DNA of 64,000 nucleotides from Crambe crambe (taxonomy: Eukaryota > Porifera > Demospongiae > Poecilosclerida > Crambeidae): the NCBI GenBank assembly GCA_963924555.1, contig OZ004587.1, positions 496,001 through 560,000 of the forward strand, in the 5' to 3' direction. This document shows, piece by piece, positions 47,501 to 57,677 of this stretch; position 1 is the stretch's first letter, and each line of letters opens with the position of its first letter. Position numbers and translations under genes: made by a program. A model generated the notes under the pieces. That model searched no databases and was not told the DNA's origin. It saw only the letters and a list, made by a program, of their open reading frames with translations.

Positions 47501-50500
47501 AGTCGATCGTGACGAGTGTGGCTGCTGGGTACATAATTTTGCTCAAGCTCCATATAGTTTAACAGCCAGTGTAGTTATTACTTGTTTAATTGTTTGATCA
47601 CCCTGATGAAGGCTAGAGTATTCTGGTCGAAACGTTGGTGGTTTGTTTCATAAGCTAATTTTATGAGAACTAATTCTATTGAATATGTTTATTGTTTATT
47701 AGTTAAAAATAACAAATTGGCGATAATAAGATATGTTGTCCAATTATTATCGCCAAGGGCTGGGCGATAATTCGCCAGTTCTGGTGTCACTAGTGCACTT
47801 ATAATTCAAACAAACAAGGATAGAAAATTGTAAAGGTATAGCTAGTTTAATTTCATTTATCATTTGAATATTATTTCTATTGAAAAAGAAAAATGTTCTT
47901 GGTCTCGATCTTCATCCTTCAGTGTAGATGGAGGAATCCTAATGGTACTAGCAACCTTACCTGTGCTCATAGTTTCATCCCTAACTACCATGCGACTCAT
48001 CAGATTATGCCTTCGACTTCTTGGGCCTGTTGGACTGTAAAGATTTTGTTTTTCTCCTTTCCCACACTTTGACTGCTGCCTCAACCTTTCTATTCCTCGT
48101 GCTGACATCACTTCTGAGCTAGAAACTACAAGCCACGAAACTAAACATTCAAAACTGAATAGGAACAGAACAGAACAGCTGCACTTCCCAGCAGCACACG
48201 ACACTTAATAATAAAATTAATGATACACTTGCATTTGTGACAGACAATAGATAGCTGACAATATAATAGGTAGTGGGTGATGAAAATGAATGATGAATGA
48301 TGCTAGGCAGAAAGAAACTGACTCATGATTTTTTCTATAATTATAATAATTATTTGCTTTCATGGAGTGATACCCCCCATGAAAGCTATACGTATGTCCC
48401 CTTGCCACTCTGTTTTTTGAATTCAATACTGGAATAAATACTAACATTATTCAAAGCTATTTCAAACAAATCTACGAGGAATAATTGCAATGGGAACTTG
48501 TCAGCACTAGCTATGACTGATGATCCACAAAAGATGAAATCTTTCCAATGGCAGATTAATTTATCATGACAGTAGCAAGAATTCAACATAAAAAAGAAAA
48601 GCTGCCGAGTTTGATGACAATGAAACTAGGCAGCTATTTTGAGTGAGACATCTTGAAGAGTCCAACTATGATTATACCAGTCAAATAAAAGACCCACTAA
48701 ATTTAGTTCCCACTCTGTCATTTGCTCCTTACCTTGGACTCATCGGAGATGTCAGTCCCCAGTCCTGAAGTTACTATGCTTTCACCGTATGTTGAACGAG
48801 TGGCCACACTTTTTCCAGTCACGTCACTGATCGTACCAAATGCTGAGTCAGCATCATCATCACCACCCTTGACTTGAAGGGCAGCCATTGGTTCCTCCAG
48901 AGAGAGGGTAGGAGAGGGAGGATCTGGGCAGGGAGAAAGAAAATATTTAATAATTTTTTACTGGATTGTCACTGTTCATACTTGTGTCTGAACTGTCACT
49001 GTTTTCACCTTTACTTTCAGTAACTTCAACAGTGAGATCTGCAACATCAAATAAATACTTCATGCATATACTTTGTCTACAAATAAAGTTGCCATAGCTA
49101 AAGGCACATACAAGAACTGATTTCTCGTCGAGGGCACTACAAGAACTGATTTCTCGTCCTCTAGCTATCAGTATACCTGATGTGCCCTTTTTTGTTGCCT
49201 CTTCATGTTCGACCATTTCTTCTGATGGAGATACAAGATTCAATGTTTGTTCTCCATAGGTGATGCTGAGGACTCCCATGTTCCTCAGAGCTTGCTGCTC
49301 TACTCTGGTTAGTTTCTGGATCATCTCGTCTGCACTGGGTAAGGCTCTGAATGTCAGTTGGACACAACCGGGATCTGCTTTCAGCAATCTCAATTCGTAA
49401 GAGCCTATTGCTGAGTTGAGACGAGAACAAAGCTTCTTCAATTCACCAACTGTCATGGCTTCAAAGTTGCATTCCTCTATTTTGAACACAATAACTTTTC
49501 CATTCTTCTTCTCATCCTCAAAGACGTTACTTGGACACTCACATACTCTGTGTTTAGCGTAATCCTTAAAATCTGTTATATAAGCCTTTAGCCGAACCAT
49601 GAGGCGATGTTCATCTTCAAAGATGCAACCAATGATCAACTGAACCAGATCGTAGTCAAAGAATGACCAGTGTTGCTCTGCTTCATCGAGCAATTTATCA
49701 ATTGTGTCACAATCTTCAAATATTTCACGAAATTTATCATCTTTTCTTGTAATAATGCGAATGATTTCTTTGGCAGTTGTTTCTGATCTCAATGCTCTAC
49801 GCAATCGAATCTCAAGAGCTATGAATTTGTTTTTGATATTGGCAGTGTCTTCAGATAAACGAAAGATGAGGTTGGCTCGGACATGTTCAGGCATGTCTTT
49901 GGATAAGTAAGGGAAGAGAGCTTCAATATCTACAAAATTACAAAGTCATCAAGTAGTATTTAATTCACTCTTTCTAGCTCTAAGTGCTTTAATTCACCAT
50001 GCATTAAAACATATTGAGCTAGATCAGAGTGATCTAAAGATTTTAGTGCTGATGACATGACTTGGATCCAATCAAATTCCAGTCGGTCCTTACAGAATCC
50101 TAGCTTAGCCCCTAGTACTTAGCAAGCTCTGACACACTTTGGGTTCAGTAAGAATGGATCTAATTTAAAAAATAAATGAAGTAAATTCCTGAGGTTTTCC
50201 TGTTTGAAACCCAATGTAGCTAACAAGTGAAATGCTAAAGTGTTTAAAAGAAGACATTGTGATGCTCTCTTACTGTGAGCACTAGGGACTGAGGCTGGAA
50301 GATCATATTCCTAGTGGATCTTCCACTAGGCTCCTGTATACTATACCTTCAACACTTTTCAGAGCAACTGATTGGTCAATAGTCATGTGACCAGCACTAA
50401 GAAATCATGTGTAACATTAATCAGTGAACATAAGTATTGTACACTGTGTCAGCTATATGGCTATACCTGGTGGGTGAGAAGTCTTGAGGTATTTCTCTTC

Positions 50501-51135
50501 AATGACCTTAGCTATTGCAGGATGGTTTACTGGCAGTGCTTTCAGTGCTGAGCATAGATTCTTCCATGTTGCCTCCAAGCCCTGACCTGCCAGCCAGTCC
50601 ATCAGCATTTGGCCGAAACACTCTGCTGGATCGTCTTTGAATTTTTTTCTTATTGCTTCAAGAGAGGAAGGACGCAGTCCCAATTCCACACCCAAATAAA
50701 ACCATTTCACTTGGACATCCCAAATACAACTCATAACTTCTTTCAGGTCATCCGTTACCAACACAGCTGAAGGACATGATAAATAATAGCAGTGATTATT
50801 GTCTGTTGTCTAACTGAATTCATGAGGGCAGTCTAGTGTAGCATATTGCTGTTATTTTGCTAACTGGACAAAACCATCTTCCAGTAACTATAATTAAGAT
50901 TTCATCATCTAAAAACAGTGTATCGTTATTTGAAATTCATTTGAATAATTATTTTTGATCCATAAAAAAAATTACAGTAGCCAGTTATATTAAGCTTAAT
51001 ATTAAAATTAATGATAAACTTATTAATATTCATAGCTGGTAGTAGCATGCAATGAATTTGCCTTATAAATCCAAAGGACTTGCTATATTATTATTCTTGC
51101 CAGTTTAATAACTCACTTCCTTGGCCAGGATTCAT
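44578..51135 (-). CDS. Death-domain/ankyrin-repeat protein, copy B
   Basis: Exons match copy A: 51117-51135 (MNPGQG), 50467-50766 (Death domain), 49177-49929, 48982-49038, 48733-48923 and 44578-45846 (twelve ankyrin repeats), about 862 residues. Exon phases are the same. The ATG at the head of ankyrin exon A is ACG here, while the acceptor CACAG before GACAAC is intact; this supports that the ankyrin exon is internal and not a separate gene. Differences from copy A cluster in the region after the Death domain (for example YITDFKDYAKHRVCECP versus YAASFEKYARRRICECP), while the Death domain is nearly identical. Regulation is unknown; a B-specific pogo-type MITE lies about 800 bp upstream. Confidence 0.66.
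46014..46130. repeat. CCACGCCCAC minisatellite, unit B
   Basis: Four copies of CCACGCCCA[CT] in about 115 bp, shorter than unit A. It is next to a TACTGCGCGCGTGAGCGCGC palindrome-rich word (45978). Confidence 0.65.
46150..47545 (+). pseudogene. Pogo-like transposase C-terminal remnant, unit B
   Basis: Same remnant as in unit A, same place in the intron. Here the charged tail keeps frame longer (EEAEKLK before a TAA). The remnant predates the A/B duplication because it occupies the same site in both. Confidence 0.5.
47546..48732. other. Intronic stretch, unit B
   Basis: Counterpart of 11061-12233, including the CCTGATGAAGGC...GTCGAAACG motif near 47600-47632. The minus-strand open segments (47860-48204) carry a stop not present in A in one frame. 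No exon called. Confidence 0.4.
49930..50466. other. Intron of copy B, enlarged
   Basis: About 540 bp against about 84 bp in copy A (13469-13552). The extra sequence has no recognised feature. Confidence 0.5.
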
Positions 51136-51925
51136 CTTGATGTTAGAGTTTCAAGAGGAAGGGGAGAACTAGCTATGTGTCTGTGCAAAGGACAGGTTGA
51201 GGGTGGTTACCAGATGTGAGCTTGGGAGTGGGGGAAGAAAGAGCACTGATCAAGAGATTAAAGTATCTTGACGGAGAAAGAGTGTGCTCTTTTAATCGAA
51301 CCCTACGTATATGTCTTAGTGTTGATAACGCTAAAGACCGTTGTTGACATAATGACAAGATGTGGTACGAGCCACGCCCCCAGAACGATCCAGTCAAATT
51401 CGGGCGCTATACACTCACACTAGGTTGGATTGAGTAGTGTACTAGTTCTATGTACACAGTAAACTCTATAACTCGAAGAACGATAGCTATGGCTACACTT
51501 AGCGAAAATCTTGGGTGTGGCTGGGATAAACAAACCTCACGCGCATGCGCAGTTAATTAGTGACGATCATAATCATGAATATAATTATTTAATCATACTC
51601 TATATTATAATCAGTGATATGCTTATAGAGTCTGTATTTGTTATTAGTTGTCCTGATAGACTATAGCTTCATGTATTCTCTGCTGACCATTCTTTGTTGC
51701 ATGCTAGACTGTTCAAATTCTGCACCAGTTGAATGGTCTTGCAAATTCCTGACGCTGAAAGATAAAAGGTACCATTGAATCTTTTATCTATTGGCCAGAA
51801 GTATTGTAACAGGATGATATAGCTAGCCACACCATCTTCAAAATGGATGTAATATCATGGGTTGAATCATCAGTTGGTTAGGATTGCTAGGTTGGTTTGA
51901 TCTGAGAAAGATATGTGTGGAGGTA
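51136..51925. promoter_or_regulatory. Upstream region of the Death-ankyrin gene, unit B
   Basis: Matches unit A 14214-14832 and 15470-15600. It includes the empty site of the A-specific MITE (CTTTTAT near 51781). Promoter location is inferred only. Confidence 0.35.
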
Positions 51926-52727
51926 CAGTCTGTTCTCTCTAATAGTCCACCCCCACTATAGTCCATACCGGCTAATAGTCCACTCTGATCACCATGACCC
52001 AATTTTCACACACCGTTGCACAAATTTACATGTACACATGTAAAATGTTGTACATCACTGCATATGTGATCACTAAAGTGCAGCAGTATCTTTGCAAGCT
52101 AGTTTAACTGTACAACAACAGCTACTCCTTGGTGAAATTGGTATTCGTGGAGTCCCTAGTTAATTGAAGCATGTACCTTCATGTAAAGGAAAAAAGTACA
52201 CCCAAGCTCAACTAGCATCCATGAAACCAAGAGTGGAACTAACTTTAAAGCAAAAATGTGACATCTGTAACTGAAGATCTCTGCTTATTGATGAAGAATG
52301 CGAGTATTTCATCAGCTGTAGATCAGAGCCTCCAACCATACTGATTTATCAGTATTTTTACTGAAATTTGACCAAAAATACTGAAGAATTTTCAAAAAAT
52401 ACTGAAATTTAGGCAAATTCACTATACACATTTTATATTAGTATTACTTAAAAATGGCTGAAAATACTGAAATTCATGGTAAAAATACTGAAAACGAGAC
52501 AATTTATACTGAAATCAAAGTTCATAGGTTGGAGGCACTGGTAGATGATCATGCTAGAGACGGAGCCAGCTCATTTGTAGTGGTACGGCCATGCATAGCT
52601 ACCATCTGGGGGGGGGGGGGGGGGGGGAGTCCTCCAGTAAAATTTAATGTTATTGATTCAATTTCAATCTGGTATGATCTAGGCAATGCCATGTACTAAC
52701 TTATAAGTCCTTGTTATCATTTAAATT

Positions 52728-52792
<65 letters not shown>

Positions 52793-53215
52793 AAACAAAA
52801 TAAAAAACTCTGAATGGTGGTACGGCCATGGCCATGGCCGTACCAGTCGTAGCAGTGCCTCCAGTTCAACACAAGCAGAACATGTACTAATTGGATGGCA
52901 AGATGAGCTTGGAAATTTATCTGGCTCTCGAACATGAATTCAATGAAGGGGAAGCCCATGATCAGAAATGGAGATGATTCTACTGATGATGGCAATGAGT
53001 TACCAGAAGTAGAAGAGCCAAACTGTATTAGGAGACTTCTTCACTCCTGTCTCAGAGATTGCCACAGAGACTATTGATAGTGATATGCTTTCTGATTATG
53101 ATGACTATTAATGAATATTTACTGTTTTTCAATGGTCACTTTAATAGTCCAATACCTGTAATAGTCCACTTCAATGACCCATACCCAGTGGTGGACTATT
53201 AGAGAGAACAGACTG
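51926..53215. mobile_element. 1.29-kb pogo/Tc1-type non-autonomous element, unit B
   Basis: Inverted ends CAGTCTGTTCTCTCTAATAG flanked by TA on both sides (51924-51925 and 53216-53217). Unit A has the empty site near 15600. CAGT ends with a TA target are typical of pogo elements. Inside are a run of G (52609-52627), (CA)n of about 60 bp (52729-52788) and an acidic coding-like remnant near 52920-53110, but no intact transposase. Confidence 0.85.
52729..52788. repeat. (CA)n microsatellite
   Basis: About 30 uninterrupted CA dinucleotides inside the pogo-type element. The reading frame seen across it on the minus strand is an artefact. Confidence 0.95.
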
Positions 53216-53756
53216 TATATATATAGATCAGGCTTGTTCCAGTAAACTTAAATAACTACCGACCTACACAACTTCTCCAATGACTCTACTCAATCTATAT
53301 GAAATGAAAAGCAGTAACTGTCAGCATATCAATGAGAGAGTGTGCAAAATCCCTTATTCTATCTACAGTGGACTTGGAGCCCAGCCTTTTGTCCTTTGTA
53401 GAGAGGCTGTCTTCTTCTGGAAGTTATTTAGTACTAAGAGAGTGTATACACAAAAGTTCTTTTAGCTTGTCCTTTATCGGGTTCCACTCTATTATTTGGT
53501 TGCTAGCTTATAAGTTCACCATGGATACTGTCCTCCACATGATAGAGTTCATCCAGTCCTAGCTAGACTCATACCAGGTCGATGATTGGTACTCGGGGGG
53601 GGGGGGGGGGGGGGGAGTCTATAATATAGCTATCACAGCATCTCTTTTTCACACGCCTGAGGTATAGCTAATCACTCTAAGCAAGCAGCCTCTTTTGCAG
53701 TGCTTCTTATACAGAACTGAAGTATTAGCTAAATGGCCCACACTCTAGTCAAATCA
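53216..53756. other. Shared non-coding stretch, unit B
   Basis: Counterpart of 15640-16160 in unit A. A G-run of about 20 at 53596-53616 has grown from seven G in unit A. No gene. Confidence 0.5.
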
Positions 53757-54231
53757 TCAGAGAGTGCGCTAGCACTCTCTAAGTAGGGATGGCGGGTCAA
53801 AGGTCATAAGACTGTATGAACTAAAAACTCTTCTTTCTCTTCTACCCTTGCTCTACAGGTTCTCAGAAGGCTACAATGAATTATTACATCTACAAAGAAG
53901 AGAGGAGAATGTTCCAAAACCAAAAATTCATTCGCTAACATAAGAAAAAAACGATGTCTAAAATTGACTTTTGTTCTTTTTCTTTATAATAATAAGGATA
54001 ATAAATATAAGATCGACGTACCGGCTTACTGGCTATAGTCATCAAAATTCTGCTTTGGCCATCTGTTAGAGCGGCACCTAGAGGCTGATCTTTTGCTATT
54101 AGTTTTGACTAAGGCTTTACTTCACTATTCGAGCACTCGGAACACTAGCCAATCTTTCGACGCCATTTTGAAGCGCACGTCGGTAGGGGGCGGGGCTTAT
54201 GGGCGGAGCCACGTAAGCTTCTCAGTTTAAT

Positions 54232-54870
54232 CAAGGGCGTATCGACCCGCCGAAGGCGGGGAGAGGGCATGCAACTCCCATACAGGCTGTATAGCCACCG
54301 AAATGCTGCAGGTTACTAAAAATAGATTTCAGTGCGGTATACGCGCGCATGCGATGACGCGTGGTGAGCTCATGAATTAAATCAGCTGACTATTATCATA
54401 TGACGTAGCTGCACCAGCTAGCACTACAAGTACTATAGTATAGCCCTACAGATCGAGATGGAGTCACCAGAACTCCGCAAGGAATGTGTTGAAGAAGTAG
54501 AAGGACTGTAGAACCTATTTGTACTTCAATCTGTTCGTCAGAAGTTGCTGACTAAGTTTGCTTCTCCAGCTGTAGCCTCAACGGCGGAAGTAGGCTCGTT
54601 AAGCTCAATCTTTCAGTTATCAATTCCTAGTCTAATTCGAAATTTGCCTCAGCCATGCATGCTTTCAAAGGACTGTGGCTTTGGAGTTGAAAGCCGGCCG
54701 GCTGGCTGTTTGCGCGCGCGTGTGCGGTATACTATACTATATGTACTAGTGATGAAATGTGACGCCAAACCGCAATCTATTTTTAGTAACCTCCAGCATT
54801 TCGGTGGCTATACAGCCTGTATAGGAGTTGCATGCCCTCTCCCCGCCTTCGGCGGGTCGATATGCCCTTG
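54232..54870. mobile_element. 639-bp MITE, second copy
   Basis: Same family as 14833-15469, opposite internal orientation. Perfect 7-bp target duplication GTTTAAT on both sides. Confidence 0.92.
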
Positions 54871-55085
54871 GTTTAATCGTTTAGGTAGCTAATTTTATTC
54901 TTATCTGATGATGTTCCAGTCACTCCTTGCTGAATTACAGTACAGATGCTCATCTTATAGTAGTATTATAGCCAGTACTTGGCTGTAGTGTCTCAGTTGA
55001 AGTGACGGTCACTACTGCCATTCAATTCTTTAGCTACATACACAAACTTACATTCAACTTCAAGCAATAAGAAAAAAGGATGGAA

Positions 55086-55349
55086 ACAAGTGAGCGCAAA
55101 AAATTTCTTCTAAATAAAAAGGTTAAGTAGGGATAGCTTAAAATCTAGCTGGGCTATAATAATGTACTGCAGCCTCGTATGAAAACAATCCCTACTTTTA
55201 CAATTAAACCCAGCAGTTGTAAAAGCAGTTGTAAAAGTAGGGATTGTTTTCATACGAGCTAGGCTGCAGTACATTACGTAGCCCAGCTAGATTTTAGGCT
55301 ATCCCTACTTAACCTTTTTATTTAGAAGAAATTTTTTGCGCTCACTTGT
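55086..55349. mobile_element. Fold-back MITE
   Basis: About 264 bp that is almost entirely one inverted repeat: ACAAGTGAGCGCAAAAAATT at the left and its complement at the right, with a short centre near 55205-55220. It would form a long hairpin. A related word, AAAAAATTTTGCTAAATAAA, opens the pogo-like remnants at 9646 and 46160. Confidence 0.88.
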
Positions 55350-56235
55350 AGATATTAGACACGGAACAGGATTGGAAACTGCCTATGTCATGTGACGTCA
55401 CCCCCATTAAGCTAATACATTTCGCGCATGCTATCCGCGTTGTAACCATAGAAAATTTAGCCCTATTGTCGCAATACATTTTCTGAGGAAGAGAGGTACA
55501 GACTTTGTGGGATTAGAGCTACGAGTACAAGTGTTTTTCTTGCAATTTTATCCTATAGAAGTTTGGAAGGTAAAGTTTTTTACTGGAATAGACTGAAATA
55601 AAGAGTGTAATAACTGTTTTTGGTGTAGGATATGTTGCTAAAGATTTTATAGGCCTACCAATTTGTGGGACTAGAACAGGACTCATATAAATTTAGAAGT
55701 CAAGTGTTTGTTATCTTTTAGTAGTATAATAGTTTGTCTATTGGATGATATAATTATGTTATATTGATTCATAGCTGTTAGTTTGTTGTTTTTTTTTTTT
55801 GATTGCAGTGTTAAACTATGGGTTAAATAGTTATTACTATTATATTTCTATTATTTATTTGCATTATCATGTTTTATTATCCACTCCATAAAGCTCTCTG
55901 CACAAGAACGGGCATCTATAGATGGCTGGAGAGGAAGACTAAACTCTTCATCTTTCAAAACTTGAGATACTGAATCTCTCATAGATTTATACTATCTAGC
56001 TAGATCTAGTCTCATATTAAATTTTATTATTTTTATAAAAGCACAACATGGAAACACTCTAGTCCGTCCAGCTAATATTAAGCTACTAAACTAATATCCG
56101 CTCTGATATCTTTTGCAGAACTCATTCTTAACTATTATGTGGTAACTATGCATTCATATCTCGCGCCACAAACACGGATAGCACGCGCATGGTAGTATTA
56201 AGTTTCCAATCCTCATGTTCCGTGTCTAATATCTA
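55349..56235. mobile_element. 887-bp MITE
   Basis: Inverted ends TAGATATTAGACACGGAACA; the right copy has a 3-bp insertion before GGATTGGAAACT. The outer TA may be the target. No coding sequence was recognised inside. Confidence 0.75.
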
Positions 56236-56237
56236 TG

Positions 56238-57434
56238 GTCAAATCAAATGTACAAGTAGCTTGAAAGTTGTAATAGCGCATGCGCAGTTTTCGTATGACA
56301 ATAAAAGGCGGGAAATTCAAACTTCGTACACTAAAAATACAGTCTCACATACAAGGAGAATAAAATATAGACACCCAGGATAGGGGTCTCTACAAGAAGA
56401 AGCCAGGTCCTATGAGTGTTAATGCATTCAGAATCCATGTCAGTTATGGAACAGAAGGTAGCATGACAGTAACATGGCAACTAAAATCAAAGTGTGCATC
56501 ATTGGGATTTAAACTGCGGAAGTTTCAACTGCACAGGATAGTTAATAACTTAATTGGCAAAAGAAATAGTAAAGGTTAAAGGTTAAAATGTATTGCTTCT
56601 TTGGCCAGGTAGGTGATGCTTTATTGCCATAGAGATGGACTTTATGAGGGGATTGTGTAGAGAAGTAGAGTGGTGATGTGGTCACTGGCACTGACTGAAC
56701 TGCAAAAAAGAAAGAAGGCAGATGATTCAAGCAAAAATAACAAGAAGGATCTACCCCTAGACTAACGATTGGCATTACAGTGGAACCTCCAATAAAGGAC
56801 ACTTCAAAAGAGGACAAGTCTCTCTCAAAAAAAGAATACCTTTGTATATACACTCTATACAAAATAACCTCCAAAAAAGGACAACCTCTTTACTCAGGAC
56901 AAAAGGCAAGTGTGTCCTTACATGTACTCAAGGTTAGCTTACCAGTGTGTATCTGTTGCTCAGTAGGAAAGTCATGAAGAACATTATAGTTAATGTAGAG
57001 TCACTTCGATCCAACATGGTGTTCCTTTGATGCTCTGCCTGTGATAATAAAGACCCCATAACATAATATCTTACCACATACGTACATACTGTAACAGGTC
57101 AATCTATAACGCAGTGCATAATGAAATGGTAAGTGATGAGAGATCAGAGTTCTTTACATCAGTAAGGATATTTGTGTGCAGTGGAACCTCCAATTGATGG
57201 ACATACTTGGGACCATCCTTTGGTCTATTTGTAGAGGTGGTCCACATTTGGAGGGTATAGTACATACAAAGGTACTTTTAGATTGAGAGGTTTGCCATCT
57301 TTCAGAGTGTCCTTTATCAGAAGTTACAATGTACTAACAACAATTATTTTCTCTCATTCTTTTTCTGGCGTTAAGTTTATCTGAAGTCCCACATCATGTA
57401 AATGTGTAAAATTATTCTCTACATACATACATAC
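56238..57434. other. Non-coding stretch with pogo/Tigger-type end fragments, unit B
   Basis: Shared with unit A up to about 56680, then B only. CAGTGGAACCTCCAATAAAG (56777) and CAGTGGAACCTCCAATTGAT (57180) resemble terminal sequences of pogo/Tigger elements, both in the same direction. No gene. Confidence 0.45.
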
Positions 57435-57677
57435 CTCTAAAAGCAGCTGTCTGGGTTGCCACGGCAGCACAAGTCTCAGCAGCCTGTTTTTGCATCTCGT
57501 CATAGCATTGGTGGAGATCGAAGACCTTGATGTAAGCCTTGGGGTATATTTTGTGGGCGGCATCCCCTGGGGCTTGTCCAGTCTGGTGGTCCAGGAAGTA
57601 GCTCTGCACAAACACACTGTGTTCACTCATGCAACGAATCCACACACCTCCATTATCCTTCTCCTCAAGAATCACTC
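57435..57677 (-). pseudogene. SMAD4-type MH2 exon, complete exon copy B
   Basis: Whole exon with acceptor (TTCTAG) and donor (GTATGT). It encodes 81 residues from [11 protein letters not shown] through [16 protein letters not shown] to [12 protein letters not shown], which matches the SMAD4 MH2 segment and the start of its Ala/Gln-rich insert (QQQAATAQAA-like). One change from copy A is APGDAA for APGDAV. The exon is open and could be spliced, but no neighbouring SMAD4 exon was found within 20 kb on either side in this window, so an orphan exon from a partial duplication is likely. Confidence 0.75.

Larger units (their letters stand above)
53757..56237. mobile_element. Composite nest of mobile elements, unit B only
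   Basis: Flanked by a perfect 9-bp direct repeat GTCAAATCA (53748-53756 and 56238-56246), which is single in unit A near 16159. Inside are the palindrome TCAGAGAGTGCGCTAGCACT at the very start, the second copy of the CAAGGGCG MITE (54232-54870), a fold-back element (55086-55349) and a MITE with TAGATATTAGACACGG ends (55349-56235). The carrier element that made the 9-bp duplication is not identified. Confidence 0.75.

Noticed and set aside
52717..52995. Minus-strand frame with a long Val/Cys repeat
   Set aside because: It is a translation of the (CA)n tract.
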